DNA of 64,000 bases from Candidatus Electrothrix aarhusensis (GCA_004028505.1 MTKO01000102.1:21124-85123), one strand, 5' to 3'; positions 49,846 through 59,082 are shown, numbered from the stretch's first letter. The notes: generated by a model from the letters alone, not told the origin. Numbers and translations are program-made.

Positions 49846-51332
49846 GTTGTGCTCTTTTTTCTCGGTGTTGATTTTTTGTCGTGTTTGATCCGCTCCAGCA
49901 GCTTGGCTGCGGGTTCCCAGTCGGGTTCTTGGCGGCAGGCCTGAAGTTCTGCGTCTGTGAGGAGTTTGCCCGCAAAGGCTTTTTTGAGGATGGATTGGCG
50001 CAGGGCCTCGGATTTTGTCAGGCTTTCTTCGATGTTGGCTATGGCGTTGTCGCAGACGGAGAGGCGGGTTTCTATTTCTTGGACTATTTGGGTTTGTTCT
50101 TCAATGGATGGAACTGGAATAAGTAGTTCTTTTAGTTCAGTCATGCTAACCATATTGGGCATTGCTGTACCTAGAGATTTTTGGAATATTTTCCTTTGGA
50201 ATGCCTCAGAGCGAAACATTATCAAAAAGAATTTTTTCAGTATAACTCTTTCATCCAAATCGATTTTAAGCAAAGCTTGATTGATTATGCCTGAATTGCA
50301 ATCATCAGGTAACAGGCATATCCTTCCTAATGTTACTCCTGAGCAACTAATTATCATATCCCCAGGTTTCACCCGAAAAGCTTTTAGATCCTGGTATCTT
50401 TCTTCCGAAATAAAGTACCTGTCTCGATAAGGATCATCATTAATTGCATGCCCTTGTTCGTAAACCGTGTAGCCAGAATCAACAAAGAAAGCCTTTTTAA
50501 GAGCACTCCCGAAAGGCCCTCTTTTCATTGCATATTTATTATTTTTGCAAATCGTCTTCCATGGTAAATGAAGCCAATTATCAGGAGGATTGTAGATCAG
50601 TCTTTCCTTTGTTAGTTCTGGAAAATAGTTATCTTTTTTGATGAGCTTTTTTGATATAGCTTCATTTTTATCATTGATGAGTGACTTCAAAAAGTCGCTT
50701 TGGTCGCAATAATTTTTTGTTCGCCATTCTTTGGTCAACTCTCCTTCAAAGGCTTTTTGCAGCACGGCTTGCCGGAATATTTCCAGTTTGTCTTTTGCGG
50801 CTTTGAGGTTGGCGACGCCGTTGTCCAGCTCGCTGAAGAGCTGTTCTACTTTTGCGACGATGGCTCGTTGTTCGGGAAGCGGGGCGAGACAAAATTCTAT
50901 AGCTTCAATTTTTTTACCTGAGATATTTGGCTGTGCTCCCCCATGCGCATCTTTTTCAATTCTTTGCCTTAGAGAGTATAATAAGTAATAGATGTATCGT
51001 TTGATTAGATGGTTATCGAAGTGTGGTTTTAAGTTTCCTACACGTTGATTCTGATATGTTTTTTCTCTCTCTTGGTAAATACCAAATTTACCTGTAGTAG
51101 CACCAGACATGGCAATCAGAATGTCACCAAATTCTACTTGATAATTATCAAATTCTTCAGATGCTACGATTCGTTTTGCATGCGTAGCTTTAACAACACC
51201 TTGCTTGATATCAGAAATTCTGATGATCGGAATTCCTTCATGCTGATATTCAGAGCTTTTGAAGGCATATCCGTTTTTAACGGATAGTACATCCCCCAAT
51301 TTTCCTTCAACCCAATCTTCCCGCATACTCAA
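49842..51332 (-). CDS. hsdS: Type I restriction-modification specificity subunit HsdS
   Basis: Target-recognition subunit with two variable domains, 496 residues if it starts at TTG 51332. The better start is ATG 51326 (MREDWVEGKLGDVLSVKNGY), giving 494 residues. Conserved helices separate the target domains: PLPEQRAIVAKVEQLFSELD at about 160-180 and SIEEQTQIVQEIETRLSVCD at about 405-425. The two domains differ from each other, so a bipartite asymmetric DNA site is expected. The upstream region is the rearranged 51333-51658 stretch. Confidence 0.92.
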   Translation of the reverse strand: MSMREDWVEGKLGDVLSVKNGYAFKSSEYQHEGIPIIRISDIKQGVVKATHAKRIVASEEFDNYQVEFGDILIAMSGATTGKFGIYQEREKTYQNQRVGNLKPHFDNHLIKRYIYYLLYSLRQRIEKDAHGGAQPNISGKKIEAIEFCLAPLPEQRAIVAKVEQLFSELDNGVANLKAAKDKLEIFRQAVLQKAFEGELTKEWRTKNYCDQSDFLKSLINDKNEAISKKLIKKDNYFPELTKERLIYNPPDNWLHLPWKTICKNNKYAMKRGPFGSALKKAFFVDSGYTVYEQGHAINDDPYRDRYFISEERYQDLKAFRVKPGDMIISCSGVTLGRICLLPDDCNSGIINQALLKIDLDERVILKKFFLIMFRSEAFQRKIFQKSLGTAMPNMVSMTELKELLIPVPSIEEQTQIVQEIETRLSVCDNAIANIEESLTKSEALRQSILKKAFAGKLLTDAELQACRQEPDWEPAAKLLERIKHDKKSTPRKKSTT

Positions 51333-51440
51333 TAATCTCCCAATAACCGCCTATTGCGGGAACTCCCCGTTTCAGCACATTTAGATTTTCTACCAACCCT
51401 TTCTACCAACCTTTTTTTCTCCGACGTTTCGACTCGGGCC
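51326..51440 (-). pseudogene. Remnant of a second AlbA-gene 3' end in front of hsdS
   Basis: 51330-51390 closely matches 51660-51717, the end of the intact AlbA gene (same ...YWEIIE coding end and CACATTTAGA). It continues with TTTTCTACCAACC-type segments found at 51837-51870 and then TTTTTCTCCGACG like 52010-52022. It is therefore a copy with internal deletions. Only about 100 bp remain and no protein is made. Confidence 0.75.
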
Positions 51441-51481
51441 GCAACTCGGGAGCAGCAAAAAACTATCTTTCCGGTTATGCC

Positions 51482-51558
51482 GGGCAGACACACAGGTCTG
51501 CCCCTACAGAATGTGGAATTCCAGAGCAGTTGTAGGGGCGGAACCTATGTGTTCGCCC
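51482..51558. repeat. Inverted pair of GTAGGGGC-type repeats
   Basis: GGGCAGACACACAGGTCTGC-CCCTACA (51482-51508) faces TGTAGGGGCGGAACCTATG-TGTTCGCCC (51531-51558) across 22 bp. The arms are imperfect inverted copies. The element type is a dispersed intergenic repeat that I have seen in other bacteria. The two other members here are shorter. Confidence 0.8.
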
Positions 51559-51597
51559 TGAATGTCCCTAATAATTCAGTATAAAAAAGGGGTTGCT

Positions 51598-51622
51598 GGT
51601 GCCCAAGCTCTGCTTGGGCACC
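51598..51622. repeat. Perfect 11-bp-stem hairpin
   Basis: GGTGCCCAAGC-TCT-GCTTGGGCACC, followed by a small GAAGCTCCGCTTC hairpin at 51632-51644. It lies between the intact AlbA gene and the repeats before hsdS. There is no T run. Confidence 0.75.
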
Positions 51623-51659
51623 TTAAATACAGAAGCTCCGCTTCCCAATTATTCCGCAT
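51623..51659 (-). pseudogene. Remnant of an hsdS 5' end after the AlbA gene
   Basis: On the minus strand an ATG at 51659 overlaps the AlbA stop (TGATG) and reads MRNNWEAELL, like MREDWVEGKL at the intact hsdS start. After about 10 codons it runs into the hairpin. It suggests that hsdS once followed AlbA directly. Confidence 0.45.
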
Positions 51660-53158
51660 CATTCAATAATCTCCCAATAGCCACCTTTTGCGGGGCCTAC
51701 TCGTTTAAGCACATTTAGAGTTTTTAATTTTGTAATATTTTTATCAATTGCAGTTGTGCTTATTTTTAAGCTTTCTGCCAACTCTTTTTTGGAGGTTTTT
51801 GGTTTTTGTTTTAATAAGATTAATATGTTAAGTTGATTTTCTACCAACTTACTACCAACCCTTTCTACCAACCTTCTACCAACCAATTTTTGTAAGATAC
51901 AAATCGACTCGTTTCGACTTGTTATTTCACTGGAACAACTTGATAGTAAATCTTTTTTTTCCGCCTTTTCTTTTTCGTTTACAATGAAATCATCCCGAAA
52001 GTCATCTTTCTTTTTCTCCGACGCTTTTACACCGACCTCCTCCGCTTTGTTTTTTCTGAATATCGTTGTATAAAAAGCCGTATGGGCAAACTCCACAGTG
52101 CAGCCGCCGTGTTGTTCTACCGCCCCGCGAATCCGGCTGATGCCGGTACCCATTCTTTCAATATAATCTATGCGATGGAGAAGTGAGGCGATCAGAGGGT
52201 TACGAGCCACGCTTTTCGTGCCGAAATCTTCCGGTTTTAATCCTGTCGGCAGACCGCCGGGGTTTGAAATTTCCACTCTATTTTCAAACACCTCCACCAT
52301 TGCCAGAGATCGTTTATCAAAATAATCCCGATGGCAAACCGCATTGATAATGGCCTCACGCAGGGCCACCTCTGGATAATCGGGTATCTCCTCATGTTGG
52401 GTTGACTCGATTTTATAGGCCACGTTGGTATGGCGTTTGACGAACAGAAGGGCGTTGTCTATATTGTCAACGATATTGCCGCTGAATTCTTTTTTGTCGA
52501 GAATATTTACTTTTATATCACCCTTATAGAGGGCGCAAACCACAACTGCGTGATTAAGGATGAAGTCAATATCTTTGCTGAAAAACAACACGCCAGCATT
52601 GGTCAGCCGGTTATCTGCTGTCAGGCAATTTAGATTGCGAAGCAAGGTGTTTTGATCAATGGTTCGACTGATACCGGCTAAATCTAAAAAGCGAGAGAAG
52701 GCGGTCGAGTCAAAGTCTTGTTCAAAATCCGCCCTGCTATGTCGTAATTCGTCAAAGCGAATCCGCCCTTCCTTCTGGTAGAAGTCAATAATTTCATTAC
52801 GACTGAGTTTTTGCGAGTTCGCCCCCATGCGCATAAAAAATCCTTTGGAACAACCGTATGGTTTTTCCGTGCCTTCCGGGATAGTGATAACGAAAATATT
52901 CAGCACCGCATCAACACGACAGGAAAGCTTCGGTTCAATTTGCCGTAAGGTGTCCTGAATGCGTGAGCGCATAATATTGTCTGTTGTGATCCCCTTGATA
53001 TCACCGGAGTCTGACACGCCTAAAAGGATACGCCCGCCACCGGAATTCGCAAAGGCGCAGGACTCCTCCACAAAGGATTTATCCAGGGTTTGCTTAAATT
53101 CAGCATGATAGCTCTCGCCTGCCTGAATCAAATCTTTCAGTTCTTCAAAATCCATCAC
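51659..53158 (-). CDS. AlbA_2/Schlafen-type ATP-binding protein in the restriction operon
   Basis: A 499-residue protein with an N-terminal AlbA_2 (Schlafen AAA_4) domain (ESYHAEFKQTLDKSFVEESC, then AFANSGGGRILLGVSDSGDI, residues about 13-55). A central HATPase-like domain (about 255-345: EVALREAINAVCHRDYF-type motif, VEISNPGGLPTGL) and a C-terminal winged-helix part (about 440-499: KKELAESLKISTTAIDKNIT) follow. The start is GTG 53158 or ATG 53155, overlapping the hsdR stop. Such genes often travel with type I systems as accessory or regulatory genes; the molecular role is not known. Confidence 0.88.
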   Translation of the reverse strand: MMDFEELKDLIQAGESYHAEFKQTLDKSFVEESCAFANSGGGRILLGVSDSGDIKGITTDNIMRSRIQDTLRQIEPKLSCRVDAVLNIFVITIPEGTEKPYGCSKGFFMRMGANSQKLSRNEIIDFYQKEGRIRFDELRHSRADFEQDFDSTAFSRFLDLAGISRTIDQNTLLRNLNCLTADNRLTNAGVLFFSKDIDFILNHAVVVCALYKGDIKVNILDKKEFSGNIVDNIDNALLFVKRHTNVAYKIESTQHEEIPDYPEVALREAIINAVCHRDYFDKRSLAMVEVFENRVEISNPGGLPTGLKPEDFGTKSVARNPLIASLLHRIDYIERMGTGISRIRGAVEQHGGCTVEFAHTAFYTTIFRKNKAEEVGVKASEKKKDDFRDDFIVNEKEKAEKKDLLSSCSSEITSRNESICILQKLVGRRLVERVGSKLVENQLNILILLKQKPKTSKKELAESLKISTTAIDKNITKLKTLNVLKRVGPAKGGYWEIIE

Positions 53159-55968
53159 GCCGCCAACCTCTCGTTCAATTCATCCAAAATATCCCCCATC
53201 CCATCTCCAAAAAGCTGATACATCTTCCCTCGGCCTCCCTGCGCATCAAAGGGCGTAAAATCCAGATCGTCCATTGCCACATGAAAGCTGGAGCAGATAT
53301 GGTCTTTCAACATCCGCAACCAGTCCATCTGTTCTTCCGTGAATTTCAAGGCCCCGGCCTGTTTGCCAAACACCCAATCCTGAAAATTCTTATCCACCGT
53401 CTTGTTATACGGCGTCAACTGCTGATCAATCCCCGTGACCCGCCGGATCAGAGAAACCAGGGCGACCAAGGCCTCTTTGGGGCTGCGCTCTTTGACCTCT
53501 TCCAGCTGGGCATAGGCATCCCAGACATAATGAGGTGCCAGCAGCGGTCGTTCCAATTGCAGTTTTTCCAGCACCTCCTTGATCATGGCAAAGGTCAGGT
53601 CTCGCCGTCGGTAGGGCTGATCGTAAAAAATAGCCAGGGCCGTGATCTCATCCTTATGGGCTGCGATATATTCGCTGAAATCTCGCATCACTTCCTCGGC
53701 TTTTTCTGTGGAATAGCTGTCTCGTTCCGCCCTGAGCAGGGTGTCGATATTCACCGTATCAATGATCTGCTCATGGATCTTGCGGACATTTTCCAGGTAC
53801 TGATTCAGTTCCCCGGTAAAGACCGAGGCGGCCTGACTGCGCATTTGTTCCAGTTGTTGAGCAACAGCTCGTTCCTGGGCAGCGGGATTAGCAGCCAGAT
53901 CAGTAACCGGATCAGTAACCGGGTTTCCCTCCCGCACCTGTGTACTGATCATCTCAATAATATCAGGATCATAACCGGCCAGCAGGTCGCGGGCGATACT
54001 GTTCAGGCTCTTGCCCTGACTCAGCTCGGTAAACCGTTCCTTTTCCCGGTCGGTCAGTTTTTTGTCCAGCCGGATCAGGCGATTGGCCAGGGAGGTGAAC
54101 AGATCCTCATCCTGAGCCCCCATTGCCGCAGCCGCCAGCAGATCCTTGAGCGGCACCCCTGGTTTGCGTTCCAGGGGCCGGGAATCGGTTTTCTTGGATT
54201 TGACCGCGCCCACCGCATCAATGAGGACAAAATGGCTCTTGGTATGTTTGGCGGTGCGGGTGACCTTTTTCAGATCGTCAAAATTGACTGTTCGGGTTCC
54301 CCGTCCTTTCATCTGCTCAAAATAATTGCTGCTTTTTACATCACGGAGAAAGAGCAAGACCTCCAGGGGCTTGACATCCGTGCCCGTGGCGATCATATCC
54401 ACCGTCACTGCGATGCGCGGAGCCCAGGAGTTGCGAAAGCGGTTGATAACGGATTTGGGATCTTCGGTTATGGTGTAGGTGATTTTTTTGCAGAAGTCAT
54501 TGCCCTCGCTGAACTCCTCCCGGATGGCCTGAATAATATCATCGGCATGGGAATCGGTCTTGGCAAAGACCAGGGTCTTGGGCACCTCAAAGACGCCCTG
54601 CCCATCAAAACGATCCGGGAAGATGGTGGGCAGGCTGTCCCGAAAGGCCCGGATAATGGTGCGTATCTGGCTGGGATTGACCACATCTTTATCCAGTTTT
54701 GTCGGGCTGTAGCGATATTCTTCATCAAGATGCTGCCAGCGTTCGCTGCGGGTCAGCTTGCCCCTGCGCTCGATATACTCCTGCGCCTGGATGGTGGCCC
54801 CGTCCCGGCTGATTGCGGTTTCAATGGTGAAAACATCATAGGGCACATTGACCCCGTCAATGATGGAGGCCTCGTAGGTATATTCACTGACCACGTTTTC
54901 ATGGAAAAAGCCAAAGGTGCGCTTGTCCGGGGTGGCAGTCAGGCCGATGAGGAAGGCGTCGTAATACTCCAGCACTTGTTTCCAGAGATTGTAGATGGAG
55001 CGGTGGCATTCATCAATGATAATGAAATCAAATTGCTCAATGGGGTTCCGGGCTGAATAGGCCACGGGCATGGGCTCTTTTTTCCGCCATTGCCAGCCCT
55101 GCTCATTGGGGTTTTCCTGCTCAAGATCCTCTGCCAGCTCCTGTCCTTGCAGAATGGAGTAGAGGCGTTGAATAGTGGAGATGCAGACCTGGGCGTCCGA
55201 GGCGATATAGCCGGAGTTGAGCCGCTGGACATTATAGAGCTCTGTGAATTTCCGGTTATCGTCCACAGGTTGGTATTTCAGAAATTCCTGCTCAGCCTGT
55301 TCTCCCAGGTTCCTGGTATCCACCAGAAAGAGGATGCGCTTGGCCTCTGCATGTTTGAGCAGGCGATAGACAAAGGTGCAGGCCGTAAAGGTCTTACCAG
55401 CTCCGGTGGCCATTTGGATCAGGGCCTTGGGCCGGTTCTCCTGAAAGGACTTTTCCAGATTTGCAATGGCAGTGATTTGGGCAGGGCGCAGGCCTTCCGG
55501 GCTCAGGCCGGGGAGATGCTGCAAGCGAGCCCGCAGGCTTTCCTTTTGCCCGAGCCATTCCAGCAGGATCTTGGGCTGATGAAAATGAAAGATCGGTCTG
55601 GAGCGGGGTTTGGGATCCCGGCGATCGGTAAAGCGGGTCAGGATGCCGGTGGATTCGTAGATAAAGGGCAGGGGTTCTTTGTTGAGCTTGTACTGCAAGG
55701 TTGCAGCGGCATAGTATTCTGCCTGATCCTCATGGGTGGTCAGTCGTTCGCCCTCTTCAACGCGCTTGGCCTCAATCACTCCCACCGGTTTTCGCTGCAC
55801 AAACAGGACGTAGTCGGCAGGACCGGTATCTGTCCAATATTCCCGCACTGCCACCCCGTCCGCTGCGGACAGATTCACCTCTTTTTTCGACTGCACAGCC
55901 CAACCCGCTTGGGCAAGCATTATGTCGATGGTCGCTCGTGCGCTTTGTTCTGGTTGCTGGTCGGTCAT
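53155..55968 (-). CDS. hsdR: Type I restriction enzyme R subunit (EcoEI-like)
   Basis: Restriction and translocation subunit, 937 residues. Order: an N-terminal nuclease domain (DYVLFVQRKPVGVIEAKR, with E-A-K) at about 45-72, Walker A ATGAGKT near 187-193, DEAD-type box IIIDECHRS and LTATPDK, helicase motifs DMIATGTDVKPLE and MKGRGTRT, then an EcoEI-type C-terminal domain. It is the first gene of the minus-strand operon and overlaps the AlbA gene. With hsdM and hsdS it should cut DNA lacking the cognate methylation. Confidence 0.94.
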   Translation of the reverse strand: MTDQQPEQSARATIDIMLAQAGWAVQSKKEVNLSAADGVAVREYWTDTGPADYVLFVQRKPVGVIEAKRVEEGERLTTHEDQAEYYAAATLQYKLNKEPLPFIYESTGILTRFTDRRDPKPRSRPIFHFHQPKILLEWLGQKESLRARLQHLPGLSPEGLRPAQITAIANLEKSFQENRPKALIQMATGAGKTFTACTFVYRLLKHAEAKRILFLVDTRNLGEQAEQEFLKYQPVDDNRKFTELYNVQRLNSGYIASDAQVCISTIQRLYSILQGQELAEDLEQENPNEQGWQWRKKEPMPVAYSARNPIEQFDFIIIDECHRSIYNLWKQVLEYYDAFLIGLTATPDKRTFGFFHENVVSEYTYEASIIDGVNVPYDVFTIETAISRDGATIQAQEYIERRGKLTRSERWQHLDEEYRYSPTKLDKDVVNPSQIRTIIRAFRDSLPTIFPDRFDGQGVFEVPKTLVFAKTDSHADDIIQAIREEFSEGNDFCKKITYTITEDPKSVINRFRNSWAPRIAVTVDMIATGTDVKPLEVLLFLRDVKSSNYFEQMKGRGTRTVNFDDLKKVTRTAKHTKSHFVLIDAVGAVKSKKTDSRPLERKPGVPLKDLLAAAAMGAQDEDLFTSLANRLIRLDKKLTDREKERFTELSQGKSLNSIARDLLAGYDPDIIEMISTQVREGNPVTDPVTDLAANPAAQERAVAQQLEQMRSQAASVFTGELNQYLENVRKIHEQIIDTVNIDTLLRAERDSYSTEKAEEVMRDFSEYIAAHKDEITALAIFYDQPYRRRDLTFAMIKEVLEKLQLERPLLAPHYVWDAYAQLEEVKERSPKEALVALVSLIRRVTGIDQQLTPYNKTVDKNFQDWVFGKQAGALKFTEEQMDWLRMLKDHICSSFHVAMDDLDFTPFDAQGGRGKMYQLFGDGMGDILDELNERLAA

Positions 55969-56159
55969 GATGTTTTTACGCGCTCCCTGCTCGCCCTGTG
56001 CATTGTTTATTGTTCAGCTGGTCGTTCGAATTATCCTTCAACACTGTTTACCGCAGAACCTGTTTCCCTTCAATTAGATTATGTTTTTTTCATGATGCCA
56101 GAGAGGCAGGAAATGCAGCTGTTCATAAAATCAGCATTGACCATGCCTGTTGTATACGG

Positions 56160-56235
56160 TAACCTACCGTTGTTCCTGTTATCGTAGGGGAACGGCGTGC
56201 CGTGCCCTTGTCTTTTATAACCTGCCGTTGTTCCT
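56160..56235. repeat. Direct repeat flanking a palindromic element
   Basis: TAACCT(A/G)CCGTTGTTCCT occurs at 56160-56177 and 56218-56235 (17 of 18 identical, 58 bp apart). Between them lies the GTAGGGG-ACGGCGTGCCGT palindromic element (56184-56208). It lies between the divergent hsdR and M48 protease genes. The remainder of 55969-56159 shows no supported gene. Confidence 0.75.
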
Positions 56236-56263
56236 TTTCTGTTAATTTTACCTTTTGTTTTCC

Positions 56264-57115
56264 ATGCGCAACCTCACTCTATTGATCTTTTGTTTTTTCT
56301 CTCTCTGTACTGTCGGCTGTGAAAATACCGATACAAGGCTTGTTACGGAGGCAGGCTTTGATGCAGTGCGGGCAGTCGCTCTTTCAGATAAGGCAGTTCA
56401 GCAAATGGCGGTCAGATCCTCCGCCTATGCGGACAGCAAAAAAAGAGTTGCTCCGGCCACCAGTAAATATGCCCGGCGGCTGAAACGACTGGTGGGCGAC
56501 CATTATCAGGAAGGCGATCTGACCTTTAATTATAAGGTCTACTTGGCGCAGGAGGTCAATGCCTTTGCAATGGCGGACGGGACCATTCGGGTCTATAGCG
56601 GGCTGATGGATATGTTCACCGATGATGAGTTGCGTTTTGTGATTGGCCATGAAATGGGCCATGTGGCTCTGAAGCATATTCATAAAAAGCTGAAAATGGC
56701 CTATGCCTCCAGTGCGGTGCGTAAGGCCATTGCCGCAACCGATAGTACTGCTGGAGAAATTGCTCGTTCGCAACTCGGCAATTTTGTTCAGGTGCTCATG
56801 GGAGCCCAGTTTTCTCAGCTGGAAGAAAAAGAGGCGGATGATTACAGCCTCGCCTTTATGAAGGAAAAGGGCTATGCACCGCAGGCTGCTGTTTCCGCCC
56901 TGAAGAAACTCGCCACCCTAAACAATAAGCATTCCTTTTTATCTAGTCATCCTGCTCCGGGCATGCGAGCAGAGCGTTTGCAGATGCAGCTTGACGGGAA
57001 AGCCACGAGTATTGAAGATCAGAAAAAAGGGCTGTGGGATAAGGCAAAGGGAGTGGTTGTTTTTGTGGTGAATCTGGTGGTTGGTCTCCTGCGGTGGCTG
57101 ACCGGGCTCCTGTGA
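56264..57115 (+). CDS. M48-family metalloprotease lipoprotein
   Basis: Zinc metallopeptidase, 283 residues from ATG 56264. The N-terminus is a lipoprotein signal peptide (LLIFCFFSLCTVGC, Cys at residue about 19), so it is likely anchored on a membrane facing the periplasm. The peptidase motif HEMGH is present (VIGHEMGHVALKHIHKK), with downstream EEKEADDYSL giving the third ligand Glu, and SHPAPGMRAERL near the end. A C-terminal hydrophobic segment (VVVFVVNLVVGLLRWLTGLL) is unusual for BepA/YcaL-like proteins. It overlaps rsmJ by 22 bp. Confidence 0.9.
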   Translation: MRNLTLLIFCFFSLCTVGCENTDTRLVTEAGFDAVRAVALSDKAVQQMAVRSSAYADSKKRVAPATSKYARRLKRLVGDHYQEGDLTFNYKVYLAQEVNAFAMADGTIRVYSGLMDMFTDDELRFVIGHEMGHVALKHIHKKLKMAYASSAVRKAIAATDSTAGEIARSQLGNFVQVLMGAQFSQLEEKEADDYSLAFMKEKGYAPQAAVSALKKLATLNNKHSFLSSHPAPGMRAERLQMQLDGKATSIEDQKKGLWDKAKGVVVFVVNLVVGLLRWLTGLL

Positions 57116-57978
57116 TTACTGTCAGCTGCACAGAGCTTGCCCTGCTGGCCAAAGCCGAGGAACTGGCAGCCCAGCTTAATCTGCCTGTGGAATCGTCCAA
57201 GGATACTTGTTCTCTCAGAACGGATTCATTGGAGCCGAATCGCTTATTGCTCAGGGTGAGCAGCCAAGGTTTGGAGCTGGTTAAACCTGATGACCCCAAG
57301 CTGAGCGGCGCGGTTAGGGTGGATTTCACAGCGGGTCATGCGGCCTATCGCAGGAAGCAGCAAAAAAAGGAGCTGCTGGTGCGGGCTGTAGGTGGAAAAG
57401 GCGGCAAAGGTGGGGCATTGCTTAACGTCATTGATGCCACTGGCGGGCTGGGTAGAGATAGCTTTTTGCTTGCTGCTGCTGGTTATCGGGTCAGTATCTT
57501 TGAACGACAGTCGATCATCGCGGCCTTGCTTGCTGACGGGTTGGCGCGGGCTGCGGCGCATCCTGAAACTGCGGAGATTTCTCAGCGGATCAGGTTAACT
57601 GTTGGGGATGCGGTCCCGGCCTTGGAAGCCATGCAGGAAATCAGAACAGCTGAGGGCTATGAGGAGGCTGAGGACTGTGAGGAAGGGGAGGGCGTTGATG
57701 TGGTCTATCTTGATCCTATGTTTCCGGAGCGGCGCAAGTCGGCCTTGGTCAAAAAAGAGTTACAATTGCTTCAGCTGCTGGCCTCGCCGGATTCTGTCCC
57801 GGAAAAGCTGTTGGCTGCTGCTCTGGAGGTGGCAAGGCAACGGGTGGTGGTCAAGCGCCCATTGAAAGCGCCTTACCTGACAGCTCTTTCTCCTTCCCAT
57901 TCCCTAACCGGAAAAACAGTGCGTTTTGATGTGTATCTTGGCTGTTTGCTCAGCCGGAACAGGAAAAATTCCGGCTGA
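57094..57978 (+). CDS. rsmJ: 16S rRNA m2G1516 methyltransferase
   Basis: SAM-dependent methyltransferase of the RsmJ (YhiQ) family, 294 residues from GTG 57094, which lies inside the end of the M48 gene. Landmarks are VDFTAGHAAYRRKQQ, SAM-site DATGGLGRDSFLLAAAGYRV and the catalytic DPMFPERRKSALVKKE motif. The C-terminus (VKRPLKAPYLTALSPSHSL-TGKTVRFDVY) is typical. A short acidic insert (EGYEEAEDCEEGEG) lies in the middle. It is co-transcribed with the M48 gene. Confidence 0.93.
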   Translation: MADRAPVITVSCTELALLAKAEELAAQLNLPVESSKDTCSLRTDSLEPNRLLLRVSSQGLELVKPDDPKLSGAVRVDFTAGHAAYRRKQQKKELLVRAVGGKGGKGGALLNVIDATGGLGRDSFLLAAAGYRVSIFERQSIIAALLADGLARAAAHPETAEISQRIRLTVGDAVPALEAMQEIRTAEGYEEAEDCEEGEGVDVVYLDPMFPERRKSALVKKELQLLQLLASPDSVPEKLLAAALEVARQRVVVKRPLKAPYLTALSPSHSLTGKTVRFDVYLGCLLSRNRKNSG

Positions 57979-57996
57979 GCACCGAGGACATAGGCA

Positions 57997-59082
57997 TTAT
58001 CCTGCGTCAGTGAAATCGGACGGCGGATTTTTCATAAATTTGAGGAACCGCTTCTTTTCGATGCAGTTGACATAGGCATCATCTGGGCTGATCATTCTTT
58101 TTTTGAGCAAGTCCTCAATGGTGTCGTCCAAGGTGGCCATGCCGTATTTCTTCCCGGTTTGCATGGCTGAGGGGATTTGATAGGTCTTTGCCTCACGGAT
58201 AAGGTTACGGACCGCCGGAGTGCAGATTAAAATTTCTTGGGCCGCGCATCGACCTTTCTTGTCGATACGTTTAAACAGCATCTGAGAAACAACGGCCTTG
58301 AGGGCATCCGCTAAGGTGGAGCGCACCTGGCCCTGCTGATCTGCCGGAAAGATTTCAATGATACGGTCAACGGTTTTCATGGCGTTCATGGTATGCAGGG
58401 TACCAAAGACCACATGACCGGTCATGGCCGCCTCCATAGCCAGGGCAATGGTTTCCAGATCGCGCATCTCACCGACCAGAATGACGTCCGGGTCCTCACG
58501 TAGGGCTCCACGCAGGGCCGCGTTAAAGCTCTTGGTATGGGTGCCGACCTCTCGATGATTGATTAAGCATTTTTTGCTCTTATGGACGAACTCGATGGGG
58601 TCTTCAACAGTCAGTATATGATCAGTGCGGGTGTTGTTGATTTCATCAATAATGGCCGCCAACGTAGTTGATTTTCCGGAGCCGGTGGGGCCGGTAACCA
58701 AGACCATCCCCTTGGGTAAGGTGGCCAGCTTTCTGATAACCGGGGGCAGTCCCAATTGATCGCAGGAAAGAATTTCACTGGGGATTTCACGAAAAACCGC
58801 AGCGATGCCGTATTTTTGCTGGAAGAAGTTGGCCCGGTAACGGGCAAGTCCAGGAATATGATAACCGAAGTCGATGTCTCCGGTCTCCTCAAAGATCTTG
58901 ATTTTTGGCTCTGGACAAATCTCGTAAAGCATGGTCTTGAGGTCGTCATCACCCATGACCTTATACTTGACCCGCTCCATTTCTCCTCGAATACGCAGAA
59001 TGGGTTGCTGACCGGCAACCATATGCAGGTCAGACGCTCCCTGGTCATTCATCAGTTTAAAAAAAGCATCAATTTGTGCCAT
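57997..59082 (-). CDS. pilT: Type IV pilus retraction ATPase PilT
   Basis: Hexameric ATPase that depolymerises type IV pili for twitching motility, 361 residues. ATG 59082 has AGGAGG upstream. Seen are Walker A GPTGSGKST (131-139), the Asp box (ILTVEDPIEFVH), Walker B region (PDVILVGEMRDLET) and the His box (GHVVFGTLHT). The C-terminal AVRNLIREAKTYQIPSAMQTG is the PilT AIRNLIRE motif that distinguishes it from PilB/PilU-type relatives. No other pilus genes are in the window. Confidence 0.93.
   Translation of the reverse strand: MAQIDAFFKLMNDQGASDLHMVAGQQPILRIRGEMERVKYKVMGDDDLKTMLYEICPEPKIKIFEETGDIDFGYHIPGLARYRANFFQQKYGIAAVFREIPSEILSCDQLGLPPVIRKLATLPKGMVLVTGPTGSGKSTTLAAIIDEINNTRTDHILTVEDPIEFVHKSKKCLINHREVGTHTKSFNAALRGALREDPDVILVGEMRDLETIALAMEAAMTGHVVFGTLHTMNAMKTVDRIIEIFPADQQGQVRSTLADALKAVVSQMLFKRIDKKGRCAAQEILICTPAVRNLIREAKTYQIPSAMQTGKKYGMATLDDTIEDLLKKRMISPDDAYVNCIEKKRFLKFMKNPPSDFTDAG

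Noticed and set aside
53281..55056. 591-codon open frame on the plus strand opposite hsdR
   Set aside because: It mirrors hsdR, whose helicase motifs are intact; the plus-strand translation has no recognisable domain and reads like a reverse-complement shadow of GC-rich coding sequence.
55090..56187. 365-codon plus-strand frame opposite the hsdR 5' part
   Set aside because: Same reason: it is antisense to a real gene and shows no motif of its own.
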